Shown: one piece after another, positions 34,589-44,190 of the stretch
Layout: each line of letters begins with the position of its first letter
Numbering within the stretch: position 1 is the stretch's first letter
Source: an uncultured Bacteroidales bacterium
Lineage (GTDB): Bacteria > Bacteroidota > Bacteroidia > Bacteroidales > Paludibacteraceae
Length of the DNA: 64,000 bases
Reading direction: 5' to 3'
Assembly (NCBI GenBank): GCA_949282265.1
Contig: CASDOZ010000006.1
Span: 62,001-126,000 of the forward strand
Made by a program: the position numbers and the translations under genes
The notes under the pieces: model-generated
The model's database searches: none
What the model was told of the DNA's origin: nothing
What the model saw: the letters and a program-made list of their open reading frames with translations, nothing else

Positions 34589-36178
34589 ATGAAAACAATC
34601 AAGAAATATTTATCCGTCTTTCTGTGCGCATTGGCGCTGGCCGGTTGCGAAGACATGCTGAATAAAGTGCCGGAAGGTTCTGTCATAACCCAGGAGCAGA
34701 AAGACCAGGCCATTGCAAACAACCCCGCATTATTAGCTGCCGATGTAGCTGCCATGAATGCTAACATGATTGGCGCTTTCGCTATTTTGGGTTCGGACTA
34801 CCACAGTGATTTCGGTTATGCAGCTGCGTGCATGTATATGGATTGCAACGGTTCTGACATGACTTGTGCCAATATCGGCTACAACTGGTTCTCGCCGAAC
34901 TCGGCTTACACGGACAGGACATATACATCAGGTCCCACCTATTTCATGTGGAGTTTGTTCTATACCCAGATTTATTCCGCCAATAACGTAATTGCTTCTG
35001 TTGCAAAAGATGCCACCGATGCCACTTTGAAAGCATACCGCGGACAAGCATTGGCAATCCGTGCATTCGATTATTTGGCGTTGGCGCAATTGCACCAATT
35101 CACCTATCTCGGACATGAAGACAAACCCTGTGTGCCGATTGTCACGGAAGAAACGACAGCGGAACAGACATCCAACAATCCGCGCGCAACGGTCAAAGCC
35201 GTTTATGAGCTGATCATGAATGACCTGAACGAAGCCGTAAACCTGCTGAAAGGTTACAAACGCCAGGATAAGGGTTACGTGGACCAGGCTGTGGCCTATG
35301 GGTTGCGCGCAAGAGCCAACATGCTGATTGGCAACTATGCACAAGCCTATAACGATGCAGACAGTGCATTGGTCATTTCGGGTGCCACACCTTATACCAT
35401 CGAAGATTTGGCTGAACCAAAATTCTGGGATGCCAACGACAAGACTGTCATGTGGGCAAATATTATAACAGAAACAAACGACATTGTCACAACCGGTATC
35501 GTGAACATGCCGTCACATTTGTGTTCTTTCTACACGGATGGTTATGTCGGCGTTGGTGCCTGGAAGAAAATCAACAAACCGTTGTTTGAAAAAATTGCTT
35601 CCACCGATGTGCGTAAAGGTTGGTGGTTGGACGAAAATTCATCTTCACCTGTCGTAGCCGATGCAAAATATGCAAGCTGGTTTGCAACTGCATCAAAAGA
35701 CAGCGAATTCGGTGCTTATACCAACGTGAAGTTCGGTCCGGACAACAATGATTTGGTAAAATTGGTTCCCGCACAAGACTGGTTCCTGATGCGCTCCGAG
35801 GAAATGATTCTTATCAAAGCCGAGGCTTTGGCACAACAGAATAAAACGGCTGAAGCTAAAAATGAATTGGAAAACTTCGTAAAGACATATCGTAATCCCG
35901 TTTATACAGCACCGACAAGTAATTTGATTGATGAAATTTACTTCCAACGTCGTATTGAGTTATGGGGTGAAGGATTTATTTACTACGACATCATGCGCCT
36001 GAAAAAACCGGTTACCCGTGTAGAAGATGGCAACACATCGTTCCCTGCCGCATGGCAATTCAATATCAACGCCGAAGACCCGATTTTGTTGTGGCTCGTA
36101 CCGCAGTCTGAAATAGAAGCCAACGATGGTATCAGCGAATCAGACAATAACGAAGCTGTTCCTGCGCCAAAGGCCTAA
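34589..36178 (+). CDS. SusD/RagB-type surface lipoprotein
   Basis: Substrate-capturing lid of the SusCD importer. It has 529 residues with a lipoprotein signal (KYLSVFLCALALAGC, Cys about 21). The helical SusD core shows TPR-like parts (YRGQALAIRAFDYLALAQLH, QAVAYGLRARANMLIGNYAQ) and the C-terminal family block with LIDEIYFQRRIELWGEGFIY and ..FYDIMRLKK-type sequence (YYDIMRLKKPV). Thirty bp after susC and 29 bp before the next lipoprotein gene. Ligand specificity not visible. Confidence 0.95.
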   Translation: MKTIKKYLSVFLCALALAGCEDMLNKVPEGSVITQEQKDQAIANNPALLAADVAAMNANMIGAFAILGSDYHSDFGYAAACMYMDCNGSDMTCANIGYNWFSPNSAYTDRTYTSGPTYFMWSLFYTQIYSANNVIASVAKDATDATLKAYRGQALAIRAFDYLALAQLHQFTYLGHEDKPCVPIVTEETTAEQTSNNPRATVKAVYELIMNDLNEAVNLLKGYKRQDKGYVDQAVAYGLRARANMLIGNYAQAYNDADSALVISGATPYTIEDLAEPKFWDANDKTVMWANIITETNDIVTTGIVNMPSHLCSFYTDGYVGVGAWKKINKPLFEKIASTDVRKGWWLDENSSSPVVADAKYASWFATASKDSEFGAYTNVKFGPDNNDLVKLVPAQDWFLMRSEEMILIKAEALAQQNKTAEAKNELENFVKTYRNPVYTAPTSNLIDEIYFQRRIELWGEGFIYYDIMRLKKPVTRVEDGNTSFPAAWQFNINAEDPILLWLVPQSEIEANDGISESDNNEAVPAPKA

Positions 36179-36207
36179 TATGTTGAACTTTATAATTTAT
36201 TTTCAAT

Positions 36208-37674
36208 ATGAAACCAGTAAATAGAATATTGCTCGCTTTTGGAGCGGTGGCTTTGGCTTTCGCTTCATGCGAAGAAATTGTTGAACGCGAAATTGCGCCC
36301 AAGGAAACCAGCGGCGTATATTTTCTGGAAACCAATGTTACGTCACACACTTTCCTGCCTGATTCAACCGTTGCTTTCGACGTGTTGGTCGGACGTGTAA
36401 ATGCAGACAAGCAGGAAACCGTAAAATATACGGTCGAAGATGAATACGGGGTATTTGTTTTGCCGGACTCCATTGTTTTTGAAAAAGGAGTTACGGTGGA
36501 TACCATCCACGTTACCGCTCCCACAATGGAGTTGGGCATGAATGCAGAACTCATTTTGACTATGAATGATCCGGAAAATATTTCCATTTATGGATCTGCT
36601 TCTGTAACCATATCTGTTTTAAGGGATTATGAATGGATAAACAGGGGAACAGCTACATTTACAGATAGTTTCTTTGGATTTGGAACGACAACTTGTGCAA
36701 TCCAACAAGCTAAAGAGACCAATTTATTTTGCTTACGCGATCCATATAAAGGTTTTGAAGATGTTTTTTTAGAAGCTTTTGGCAGTTCATTACCTTCAAA
36801 TTATACAATTCCTACGGGATATTCCTTGCAATTCTATATGGATACTACAAATTGGACTATACAAGAAATTTCTGAAGGTGAACAAACAATAGGTTTAGAA
36901 AACTTGTTTGGATATATTGCATATTATTACACAAATGGACAGGGTGGTTGTAGTTTTTCTTCCAATGGTAATGTTTATCAAATAAACATGGTGTATCTTG
37001 GTATTGATAATGGTGAATATGCTGGTTATGTTCCTTATTCTTTTGTTTGGGATGAGGCCAATTTCCCGAATCCGGATTTGATTATCGACCCGGCAGAAGG
37101 CGATGGAAAACTGGAACTGAATTTAGAGTTGTCGGATGGTATGGGAGCCTGGTACGGCAATTTAGGATATACTGACAAATATGGTCGCCCCCTGTTCTCC
37201 AACTACTATCTACTGTTATGTGATTCTATTATTGGGGATTCTATCGTTGGGAATCAAGTAGTTCTGGATCTGTATGCAACTCCTTCTGAAAGTCCTGCTT
37301 CATTCGAGGGGGAATACACGATTGGCAATACAATGGAAGCCGGAAATGTATTAGCCGGTTACAAGGGTGCCAATGGCATTATGGGTTCATACGTATATTA
37401 TGCTCCTTCCAATACCGTTCTTTACCTCTCGAAAGGTACTGTTAAGGTAAAAGATGACACAGATGGAAACATTAACATACAGGTTGCTGCCAATAACTTG
37501 ACCGGCGACACTATTAACGTTTCCTATAAAGGCAAGTTGCAGATTATGGATGCGACCCAAAACTACAGCATGAGTACAAAAAGCGAATTTGTTTCATCGC
37601 TGCGTAATGTATCTTCATCCACTGCCCGGAAACCCATAACCAACATTAAGCCGGTAGCTAATATAAAATTCTAA
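36208..37674 (+). CDS. surface lipoprotein of SusCD operon with AT-rich central block
   Basis: A 488-residue lipoprotein (signal RILLAFGAVALAFASC, Cys about 21), probably exposed on the surface as a SusE/F-like accessory. The N-terminal domain (about 35-135) looks Ig/Calx-beta-like (GVYFLETNVTSHTFLPDSTV, VDTIHVTAPTMELGMNAELI). The middle (about 135-270) is different in amino-acid style and DNA composition: 36601-37020 is 32% GC (136 of 420) against 48% in 36241-36480 and 47% in 37081-37140. The C-terminal part returns to the flanking style. No catalytic motif. The composition jump suggests domain exchange. Confidence 0.8.
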   Translation: MKPVNRILLAFGAVALAFASCEEIVEREIAPKETSGVYFLETNVTSHTFLPDSTVAFDVLVGRVNADKQETVKYTVEDEYGVFVLPDSIVFEKGVTVDTIHVTAPTMELGMNAELILTMNDPENISIYGSASVTISVLRDYEWINRGTATFTDSFFGFGTTTCAIQQAKETNLFCLRDPYKGFEDVFLEAFGSSLPSNYTIPTGYSLQFYMDTTNWTIQEISEGEQTIGLENLFGYIAYYYTNGQGGCSFSSNGNVYQINMVYLGIDNGEYAGYVPYSFVWDEANFPNPDLIIDPAEGDGKLELNLELSDGMGAWYGNLGYTDKYGRPLFSNYYLLLCDSIIGDSIVGNQVVLDLYATPSESPASFEGEYTIGNTMEAGNVLAGYKGANGIMGSYVYYAPSNTVLYLSKGTVKVKDDTDGNINIQVAANNLTGDTINVSYKGKLQIMDATQNYSMSTKSEFVSSLRNVSSSTARKPITNIKPVANIKF

Positions 37675-37698
37675 TTTGTAACGAAAAAACAAAGAGAT

Positions 37699-38790
37699 AT
37701 GAACAAGATCATAAACAAAATAGTTTTGTTGGCAACCTTAGCCATTACAGGCTTTGCATGTCAATCACCAGAGTTAGACACAACAGCCTTGGATGCAGTT
37801 GTTGCCGAGCGCGAAGCACTCACAGTCAACCGTGTACAATTTGTTCAAGACAACCTGATTTCTGAAACATTTGCTATCACCTTGGCATCGGAAGATGTCA
37901 GCGTCAGCTATAATGATACATGGGAACCGACCTATTATGGACATGGATACTTTATTCAATTTGAAACAACGACCCCCTTGGGACCAACTGATGTAGGTGG
38001 CATATTGAGTGCTGGTACTTATTATTTGTCAGACACAGCACAATGGCAAATCAGCCGCGGATATGTTACTATTATACACGGTGGAGCCACATCCAGCACG
38101 GCTCAAACATTCACTTTGACAGAAGGCAGCGTAACAATATCAGAAGATGCCGGAAACTATACTTTTGATGTTGATTTCACTACGGTTTTGGGCACCAAAA
38201 TACAGGGTCATTCGGTTAAGGCTGAAAAAGTCAACGTGGAAAAGGCCGACTACTGGTTTGAACCGACAGCGGAAGACAAAATATTAAAAGATGCCGCATG
38301 GAACGCCAGCGAGTTTTCCTTTAAATACACCGAATACGTATCCGGATCAAAAGGGGTTTCTGATAATGTGCTGACCCTCTCCACAGATGCCGGCACGGTA
38401 GTTATTGCATATAATGATTATCCATGGGACTATGTTACCCAAGGTGGAATGGAAGCCCCCGTAGAGCCATTCCCGAATTCTTTTTATGAATATATAGGAG
38501 CAACGTCACCATACAAAAACTTGGAAAAGGGTATTTTTATACCCACGACTGAAGGTCCGTGGGGAGGGTCATTCGGTTCTCTGTATGGTAAAGAATATAT
38601 CGGCAGTTATATTCTAATGGGTTCTGCAAAAGAATCTATATATTCTGATGTATATTGGGTTACGGGTGGCACTCTGGATGTTACGACTTCTGTAGTTGAA
38701 GGTAAAGAATATCTGAAAATCGTAGCTGACTTGGAAACTTCAAATGGTTCTACCATCAAAGTTACCTATGATGAAGCGGCTGCTGAATAA
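37699..38790 (+). CDS. hypothetical lipoprotein, last gene of SusCD operon
   Basis: A 363-residue lipoprotein (signal KIVLLATLAITGFAC, Cys about 21). The rest is strand-rich with Thr/Ser/Gly (GGILSAGTYYLSDTAQWQIS, TFTLTEGSVTISEDAGNYTF) and looks like two or three beta-sandwich units. I recognise no family. Its position after susC, susD and another lipoprotein suggests a surface ligand-binding accessory. It is followed by a strong terminator. Confidence 0.75.
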   Translation: MNKIINKIVLLATLAITGFACQSPELDTTALDAVVAEREALTVNRVQFVQDNLISETFAITLASEDVSVSYNDTWEPTYYGHGYFIQFETTTPLGPTDVGGILSAGTYYLSDTAQWQISRGYVTIIHGGATSSTAQTFTLTEGSVTISEDAGNYTFDVDFTTVLGTKIQGHSVKAEKVNVEKADYWFEPTAEDKILKDAAWNASEFSFKYTEYVSGSKGVSDNVLTLSTDAGTVVIAYNDYPWDYVTQGGMEAPVEPFPNSFYEYIGATSPYKNLEKGIFIPTTEGPWGGSFGSLYGKEYIGSYILMGSAKESIYSDVYWVTGGTLDVTTSVVEGKEYLKIVADLETSNGSTIKVTYDEAAAE

Positions 38791-38822
38791 AATCGATTAT
38801 CTAAAATAGCAATTTGTATGTA

Positions 38823-38857
38823 AAAAAGCGTACCCGGATTTCGGATACGCTTTTTCT
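38823..38857 (+). terminator. terminator of the first SusCD operon
   Basis: AAAAAGCGTA (38823-38832) pairs with TACGCTTTTT (38846-38855), with inner CCG/CGG pairing and a short loop. Strong intrinsic type. Confidence 0.85.
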
Positions 38858-38893
38858 TCATCAAAAAAACATATCGAAAAACGATATTTTTTT

Positions 38894-38923
38894 TTTGTAT
38901 TTGGATAATTTTTTGTTCCTTTG
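38894..38923 (+). promoter_or_regulatory. probable promoter of DUF2975-XRE pair
   Basis: TTTG at 38894-38897, 18-nt spacer, TTCCTTTG at 38916-38923 (one mismatch to TAnnTTTG), 42 bp before the start codon. Confidence 0.5.
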
Positions 38924-38964
38924 CGGTGGAATAAGATTTCCATTGCCACAAAAAGGATAGACAC

Positions 38965-39630
38965 ATGGGTATGAAACGGTTTAAGATATTCACAGTCGCG
39001 TTGATTGCTGCCATTGCTTTTGCTCTGTTGCCGGCTATTGTTCAAGACTTTATGTTTGGTTGGTCTATCGGGACTTCGCAGGTGGAAAGGCATACGCATG
39101 ATGCATTGCAAATACCCGTCCGCCCCAACAGGGGCGATATATTCACGGCATGGGAAGATGTTAAACTGGATTCTGTTCCGGCACAGGTTTCTTTCGGGAA
39201 AATGGACATTGCCATTCCTGAAAGTTTCTTGGCAAAACACCATGACACGAAAGCCGTACGTAGTTTCATTGCTTCGGAAACGGCCATGACAATCGTTTCG
39301 TTAGTTGCTTTAGTCGCCATCGTGTATATCGCAATTGAGATCATCCGTGTGTTGTATTCCGTCTTGCGCACACGTTTGTTCGAGAAACAGAACCTACGGC
39401 GCATTAGCCTGATAGGCTGGCTGTTATTGGCACTCGAATTATCGTTTGCTGTTGTCCGCTGGTGGCAATTGCATGCCTTGTGCGGATTTGTACATTTCGA
39501 AAACCACCATATCAATTTTATGGAGATTTTCAACGCTTACGGCATAATCATGGCAATTATCATTTTATTGATGAATGAATTGCTCCGGTTGGCCGTGAAT
39601 ATGAAGGAAGAACAAGATTTAACCATATAA
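38965..39630 (+). CDS. DUF2975-like membrane protein
   Basis: A 221-residue inner-membrane protein. Hydrophobic segments at about 8-28, 110-132, 148-168 and 185-205; a periplasmic-type loop lies between the first two. Pattern and gene order (directly followed by a small XRE regulator) match DUF2975 proteins, which in many Bacteroidetes and Firmicutes are paired with a YozG-like regulator. Function unknown; probably stress- or envelope-related sensing. The alternative start MKRF lies two codons in. Confidence 0.75.
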   Translation: MGMKRFKIFTVALIAAIAFALLPAIVQDFMFGWSIGTSQVERHTHDALQIPVRPNRGDIFTAWEDVKLDSVPAQVSFGKMDIAIPESFLAKHHDTKAVRSFIASETAMTIVSLVALVAIVYIAIEIIRVLYSVLRTRLFEKQNLRRISLIGWLLLALELSFAVVRWWQLHALCGFVHFENHHINFMEIFNAYGIIMAIIILLMNELLRLAVNMKEEQDLTI

Positions 39631-39632
39631 TT

Positions 39633-39848
39633 ATGCCGATTATCGTTAATCTGGATGTCATGATGGCCCGTCGCAAGATCTCGTTAAACGAGCTGTCCGA
39701 ACGGGTAGGCATTACGCCGGCCAATTTGTCCGTGCTGAAAACAGGCAAAGCCAAAGCCATGCGTTTCAGCACGTTGGAGGCCATTTGCGGCGTACTTGAC
39801 TGCCAGCCTGGCGATATTTTGGAATATGTTTGTAACGAAAATTCATAA
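39633..39848 (+). CDS. small XRE-family regulator (YozG-like)
   Basis: A 71-residue HTH protein with nearly nothing outside the domain: IVNLDVMMARRKISLNELSE, then VGITPANLSVLKTGKAKAMR and LEAICGVLDCQPGDILEYV. This is the compact Cro/CI-type form usually found next to DUF2975. Its start is two bases after the DUF2975 stop, so the two are co-translated. It probably controls its own operon. Confidence 0.88.
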   Translation: MPIIVNLDVMMARRKISLNELSERVGITPANLSVLKTGKAKAMRFSTLEAICGVLDCQPGDILEYVCNENS

Positions 39849-39874
39849 GTACTATACACCTCTATTTATTTATT

Positions 39875-42766
39875 ATGAAATTGAAACGCTATGTAGGGCT
39901 GTTGGCCCTTGCGCTGTTAGGCGTAAACGTCTCGGCGCAGAAAGAAGGTTTGACACAATTTAAACTTGACAACGGTTTAACTGTTTACATGTGGGAGGAC
40001 CATAACCAGGCCGATGTGAGCGGATACGTGGTTGTGCGTGCCGGTTCCATTGATGAGCCTGTGGAATACACCGGCTTGGCCCATTATCTGGAACATGTCC
40101 TTTTCAAAGGCACACAGGAAATTGGTGCTTTGGACTGGGAAAAGGAAAAACCCTTGTATGAGGAAATTATCAAATTGTACGATGACTTTTCCGACGCAAC
40201 CGATCCAGTTGTCCGTGAGGAACTGACAAAAAAAATCAACGAAGTTTCCAAACAGGCTGCCCAATATGGAGCTACAGACGATTTTTCCAACTTGATTGAA
40301 GGAATGGGAGGAGAAGGACTGAATGCTGGAACAAATTATGACCAGACTATTTATTACAATAATTTCCCGGCTTTCCAGATGGAAAAATGGCTGACTATCA
40401 ACTCTGATCGTTTTATCAATCCGGTTTTCCGTGCTTTCCAGGCTGAATTGGAAAACGTGTTTGAAGAATTTAACCTGTATCAAGACATAAACTCGGAACA
40501 TACCCGGAATTTCATTTTTTCGCATTTGTATGCGGGTCATCCGTATGAACGCGATATTATCGGCACAGCCGAGCATCTGAAAAACCCGCGTTTGAGTAAA
40601 TTGATTGAATTTTATAACACTTGGTATGTGCCGGAAAACATGGCATTGGTGCTGGTCGGCAATTTCGATACGGAAACAACAAAGCCCTTGGTTGAGAAAA
40701 CTTTCGGCCGCTTGGAGAAAAAATCCATTCCTGCACGTCAGCAATGGAAAGAAACCGATTTCACGAACAACCCGAAATTTACTGCCAAATTGGGCTATTA
40801 TCCGCAAATTGTATGGGGATTCAAAGGCGTACCCAAAGGTCATCCGGATGAATTGGCACTCGAAATGTGCGTCAGCTTGCTGTCCAATAGCATGAGCACC
40901 GGTTTGCTTGACAAGCTGACCATGGATGGTGATGTGCAGGGAGCCGCTGCCATATTGGATTCACGCCGTGACCAAGGACGCATTCTGGTGTTCTGCGTGC
41001 CTTATTTCGACGCCAACCTGCGCACTTATGAATCTGACCGCGCCACGGAAAAAATCATCTTCCAGGAATTGGACAAATTGCGCAACGGCAATATAGAAGA
41101 TTGGTTGATACAGTCTGTAAAAGATGAATATGCACGCAGTTTTGATTTGATGCTGGAATCTTCCTATGCCAAATCGAATCTGCTGATGGAAGCGTTCACC
41201 TACAATATTGACGTGGACGAGATTCTGGGTTGGAAAGACAAGGTTATGGCCATGACCAAGGAAGACATTCAACAGGTTGCCAAACAATATTTTGCCGCTT
41301 CGCACATGACTTTGTCCATAGAAGAAGGCACACCGAAGAAGAACAAACTGAAAAAACCGTCCATCGATCCGCTCGATCCGCCCAAAGGCGTTGAAACAGC
41401 CTACTCGAAAATGCTGAAGGAACTGCCGATGGGACATGTGCAAGAAGTGTACAACAACTTCAACGATGTAACCAAAATCGGACTTTATGACCGTGTGAAC
41501 CTGTTCTATACAAAGAACAAAGCCAACGACATTTTCTCCTTGACCCTGAAATATGGTGTCGGTACAGAAAAGATGCCGAAACTGGAATATGCCACCCAGC
41601 TGATGAACACGGCCGGCATCATGCCCGATGTTGATGCACAGACGTTCCGCCGCAAATTGGGCGAGCTCGGTGCAAGTTGCAGCTATTCGGTTTCAGACGA
41701 CTACTTTACCATCAGCATCCTCGGCAAGGAAGAGAATCTGACAGAAATATGCAAACTCATAACCCAACAAATATTGTTGCCGAAATTGGACGACAAGCAG
41801 TTAAACAACGTGAAAGGTTATGAAATCAGCTCACGCATGGTTGAGCAGAAAGATAACGAGACGCAAGCTGATGCACTGCTGGAATACGTTCTCTACAAGG
41901 ATAAGTCTAATTACATTGACCGTATGTCAATTATGGATATTATTGACGCATCGCTCAGCACATTGACCGGCGAAATTATCCGCGCCACCGAGTATGCTGT
42001 CGATATCCATTATGTCGGACAAAAGCCCGTAAACGAAGTAAAAGACATCTTGGTAGGCAACCTGCCTATGAAAGAAGGTGTCAAAGCCAGCGAATCGCCG
42101 CTCTACAAGACAAAAGAAGTCTATGAAAAACCCATGTTGTTCTTCTTGCCGAATTCCAACATGCAACAGGCCAAAATTTATTTCTATGTAGATGGTGTTC
42201 CTTATGAAATTGCCAGCGACGTGGACAGAATGGCGTTCAACCAATATTTCTCCGGTGGATTCAGCGGATTGGTAATGAATGAAATACGTGAAAAACGTTC
42301 TATGGCCTACACGGCATACGGCTACATGTCCAGACCGCCGCTGACCGGCAAAAAGACTTGCTTCCTGGGCTATATCGGTACGCAACACGACAAAGTGGCC
42401 GATGCTGTCGATGTCTTCATGGACTTGCTGACCAATATGCCGGATCATCCGGAACGTTTGGAAAACATACAGACTTATTTGCGCCAATCCATGCTGACCG
42501 ACAAACCGAGTTTCCGCGCCAAGAGCCAGGTGTTCGAAGCATGGCAACGCTTGGGTTACACAGATGACCCCGCACGCGTCAACAAAGAAAGTCTGGACAC
42601 TCTGACCTACGAACGTATCCAGCAATACTACAACAACTACATAAAAGGCAAACCGGTGTGCATCGTCATTATGGGCGACCCGAAACTGATTGACATGAAA
42701 TCAATTTCCGCCAAATATGGCAAAGTAACCAAAATCAACAAAGGAAAACTGTTCAGTGCCGAGTAA
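39875..42766 (+). CDS. M16-family zinc metalloprotease (pitrilysin/insulinase type), exported
   Basis: A 963-residue two-half M16 protease with signal peptide about 1-21 (ending GVNVSAQ), so periplasmic. The first half has the inverted zinc motif H70-Y-L-E73-H74 (HYLEHVLFKG) and the distal Glu ligand in ELENVFEEFN. Near 235-245 is WYVPENMALVLVGNFD. The second half (about 510-963) lacks the zinc motif but keeps the family RxxxY-type region (REKRSMAYTAYGYM), as expected for the inactive partner domain. Likely degrades peptides entering the periplasm. It is 26 bp after the XRE gene but shows no link in function. Terminated at 42787-42822. Confidence 0.94.
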   Translation: MKLKRYVGLLALALLGVNVSAQKEGLTQFKLDNGLTVYMWEDHNQADVSGYVVVRAGSIDEPVEYTGLAHYLEHVLFKGTQEIGALDWEKEKPLYEEIIKLYDDFSDATDPVVREELTKKINEVSKQAAQYGATDDFSNLIEGMGGEGLNAGTNYDQTIYYNNFPAFQMEKWLTINSDRFINPVFRAFQAELENVFEEFNLYQDINSEHTRNFIFSHLYAGHPYERDIIGTAEHLKNPRLSKLIEFYNTWYVPENMALVLVGNFDTETTKPLVEKTFGRLEKKSIPARQQWKETDFTNNPKFTAKLGYYPQIVWGFKGVPKGHPDELALEMCVSLLSNSMSTGLLDKLTMDGDVQGAAAILDSRRDQGRILVFCVPYFDANLRTYESDRATEKIIFQELDKLRNGNIEDWLIQSVKDEYARSFDLMLESSYAKSNLLMEAFTYNIDVDEILGWKDKVMAMTKEDIQQVAKQYFAASHMTLSIEEGTPKKNKLKKPSIDPLDPPKGVETAYSKMLKELPMGHVQEVYNNFNDVTKIGLYDRVNLFYTKNKANDIFSLTLKYGVGTEKMPKLEYATQLMNTAGIMPDVDAQTFRRKLGELGASCSYSVSDDYFTISILGKEENLTEICKLITQQILLPKLDDKQLNNVKGYEISSRMVEQKDNETQADALLEYVLYKDKSNYIDRMSIMDIIDASLSTLTGEIIRATEYAVDIHYVGQKPVNEVKDILVGNLPMKEGVKASESPLYKTKEVYEKPMLFFLPNSNMQQAKIYFYVDGVPYEIASDVDRMAFNQYFSGGFSGLVMNEIREKRSMAYTAYGYMSRPPLTGKKTCFLGYIGTQHDKVADAVDVFMDLLTNMPDHPERLENIQTYLRQSMLTDKPSFRAKSQVFEAWQRLGYTDDPARVNKESLDTLTYERIQQYYNNYIKGKPVCIVIMGDPKLIDMKSISAKYGKVTKINKGKLFSAE

Positions 42767-42786
42767 AAATACTTCCGGCATAAACA

Positions 42787-42822
42787 AAAAGGCAGGATGT
42801 CGGCCACGGCATCCTGCTTTTG
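42787..42822 (+). terminator. terminator after M16 gene, overlapping metY promoter
   Basis: GCAGGATG (42792-42799) / CATCCTGC (42810-42817) with flanking A and T runs. Its TTTTG tail provides the -33 box of the next promoter. Confidence 0.75.
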
Positions 42823-42849
42823 TTTTCCGGAAAAATAATCGTAGCTTTG
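42819..42849 (+). promoter_or_regulatory. metY promoter
   Basis: TTTG at 42819-42822, 19-nt spacer, TAGCTTTG at 42842-42849. Leader about 50 nt; no aptamer-like structure seen in it. Confidence 0.75.
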
Positions 42850-42903
42850 CATCCGCTTTGCTGTCATGGCAACGCGGAACAACAGCCATTTATACAACTA
42901 CCT

Positions 42904-44184
42904 ATGAAATTACATTTTGAAACCCTGCAGATACATGCCGGCTACACGCCGGATGCGACCAACTCGCGGCAAGTACCCATTTACCCTACAACAGCCTATA
43001 CGTTCGACAGCGCGGAACACGGCGCGAACCTGTTCAACCTGGATTTTGAAGAAGGACATTCGCCATACATCTACACCCGGCTGAACAATCCGACCAACAG
43101 CGTCTTTGAACAACGCATGGCAGCCCTGGAAGGAGGCGTGGCAGCAGTCGCAGTGGCTTCCGGACATTCCGCCCAGTTGATAACCATGCTGAATCTGCTG
43201 AAAACCGGCGACAACATCGTAACCTCGCCTTATCTGTACGGCGGAACGTACAACCAGTTTTTCGTTTCGTTCAGGGAACTCGGCATAGAAGCGCGCAAAG
43301 CCGCCTCAGACTCAGCCGAAGACATGGAAAAACTGATAGATGAAAACACAAAAGTACTCTATACGGAAAATATAGGAAACCCGTTTTTCAATGTTCCGGA
43401 TTTTGAAAAAGTAGCCGCCCTGGCACAAAAATATGACATTCCGCTTGTTGTGGACAACACGTTCGGTTGCGGGGGCTATTTGTGCCGCCCCATAGACTAT
43501 GGTGCCAATATCATCGTGGAAAGTGCCACCAAATGGATTGGCGGGCATGGCAGCGTAATGGGCGGTGTCATCATCGACGGCGGAAATTACAATTGGGGAA
43601 ACGGGAAATTCCCCAAATATTCCGAGCCATCGGAAGGATACCACGGTCTGGTGTTTTGGGAAAAGTTTGGCAAAAAGGCCTTTGCGATGCGTTGCATAGC
43701 TGAAAACCTGCGCGACTTTGGACCGGCCATGAGCCCATTCAATGCTTGGCAGATGCTGCAAGGGCTTGAAACACTTTCAGTACGCGTACAGAAAATGTGC
43801 GACAACGCCATGGAACTCGCCCGTTGGCTGCAACAGAATCCACGCATTTTGTCGGTCAATTACCTCGGTCTGGAAAGCAGTCCGTACCACAAGCTGGCCT
43901 GCAAATATCTGCGTAACGGTTTTGGCGCCGTGCTGACATTCCGTATCAAAGGCGGTTTGGCCGATACGGTAAAAATGGTGGAAAGCCTGAAATTGATAAG
44001 CCACGTAACCAATATCGGCGATGTGCGCACGTTGATAACGCATCCAGCCAGCACAACCCACCGCCAAATGAGCGAACAGGCGCAAATCGATGCCGGTGTG
44101 TATCCTGACATGTTGCGCTTGTCTGTCGGATTGGAACACTTGGACGACATAAAATGGGATTTGGAACAAGCTCTTAATTTTTAA
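42904..44184 (+). CDS. metY: O-acetylhomoserine sulfhydrylase (PLP enzyme)
   Basis: Makes homocysteine (or methionine/cysteine precursors) from O-acetylhomoserine and sulfide. The 426-residue protein starts at the ATG at 42904 (MKLHFETLQIHAGYTPD, the usual N-terminus); the upstream 28 codons overlap terminator and promoter. Cys/Met-metabolism PLP domain: YTRLNNPTNSVFEQRMAALE, the phosphate-binding SGHSAQ region, Asp in LVVDNTFG, and Lys210 in ESATKWIGGHGS forming the Schiff base. The typical C-terminal block THPASTTHRQMSEQAQ, followed by RLSVGLEHLDDI, is intact. It is followed after 6 bp by a DUF3467 gene. Distinguished from MetB/MetC by length and the THPASTTH block. Confidence 0.93.
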   Translation: MKLHFETLQIHAGYTPDATNSRQVPIYPTTAYTFDSAEHGANLFNLDFEEGHSPYIYTRLNNPTNSVFEQRMAALEGGVAAVAVASGHSAQLITMLNLLKTGDNIVTSPYLYGGTYNQFFVSFRELGIEARKAASDSAEDMEKLIDENTKVLYTENIGNPFFNVPDFEKVAALAQKYDIPLVVDNTFGCGGYLCRPIDYGANIIVESATKWIGGHGSVMGGVIIDGGNYNWGNGKFPKYSEPSEGYHGLVFWEKFGKKAFAMRCIAENLRDFGPAMSPFNAWQMLQGLETLSVRVQKMCDNAMELARWLQQNPRILSVNYLGLESSPYHKLACKYLRNGFGAVLTFRIKGGLADTVKMVESLKLISHVTNIGDVRTLITHPASTTHRQMSEQAQIDAGVYPDMLRLSVGLEHLDDIKWDLEQALNF

Positions 44185-44190
44185 TACATT

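Noticed and set aside
36208-38790. Assignment of the first SusCD operon to a named glycan
   Set aside because: No glycoside hydrolase, lyase or sulfatase in the operon; any substrate name would be invention.
39977-40843. 288-codon open frame opposite the M16 protease
   Set aside because: Shadow with Cys/Phe/His-rich random composition.
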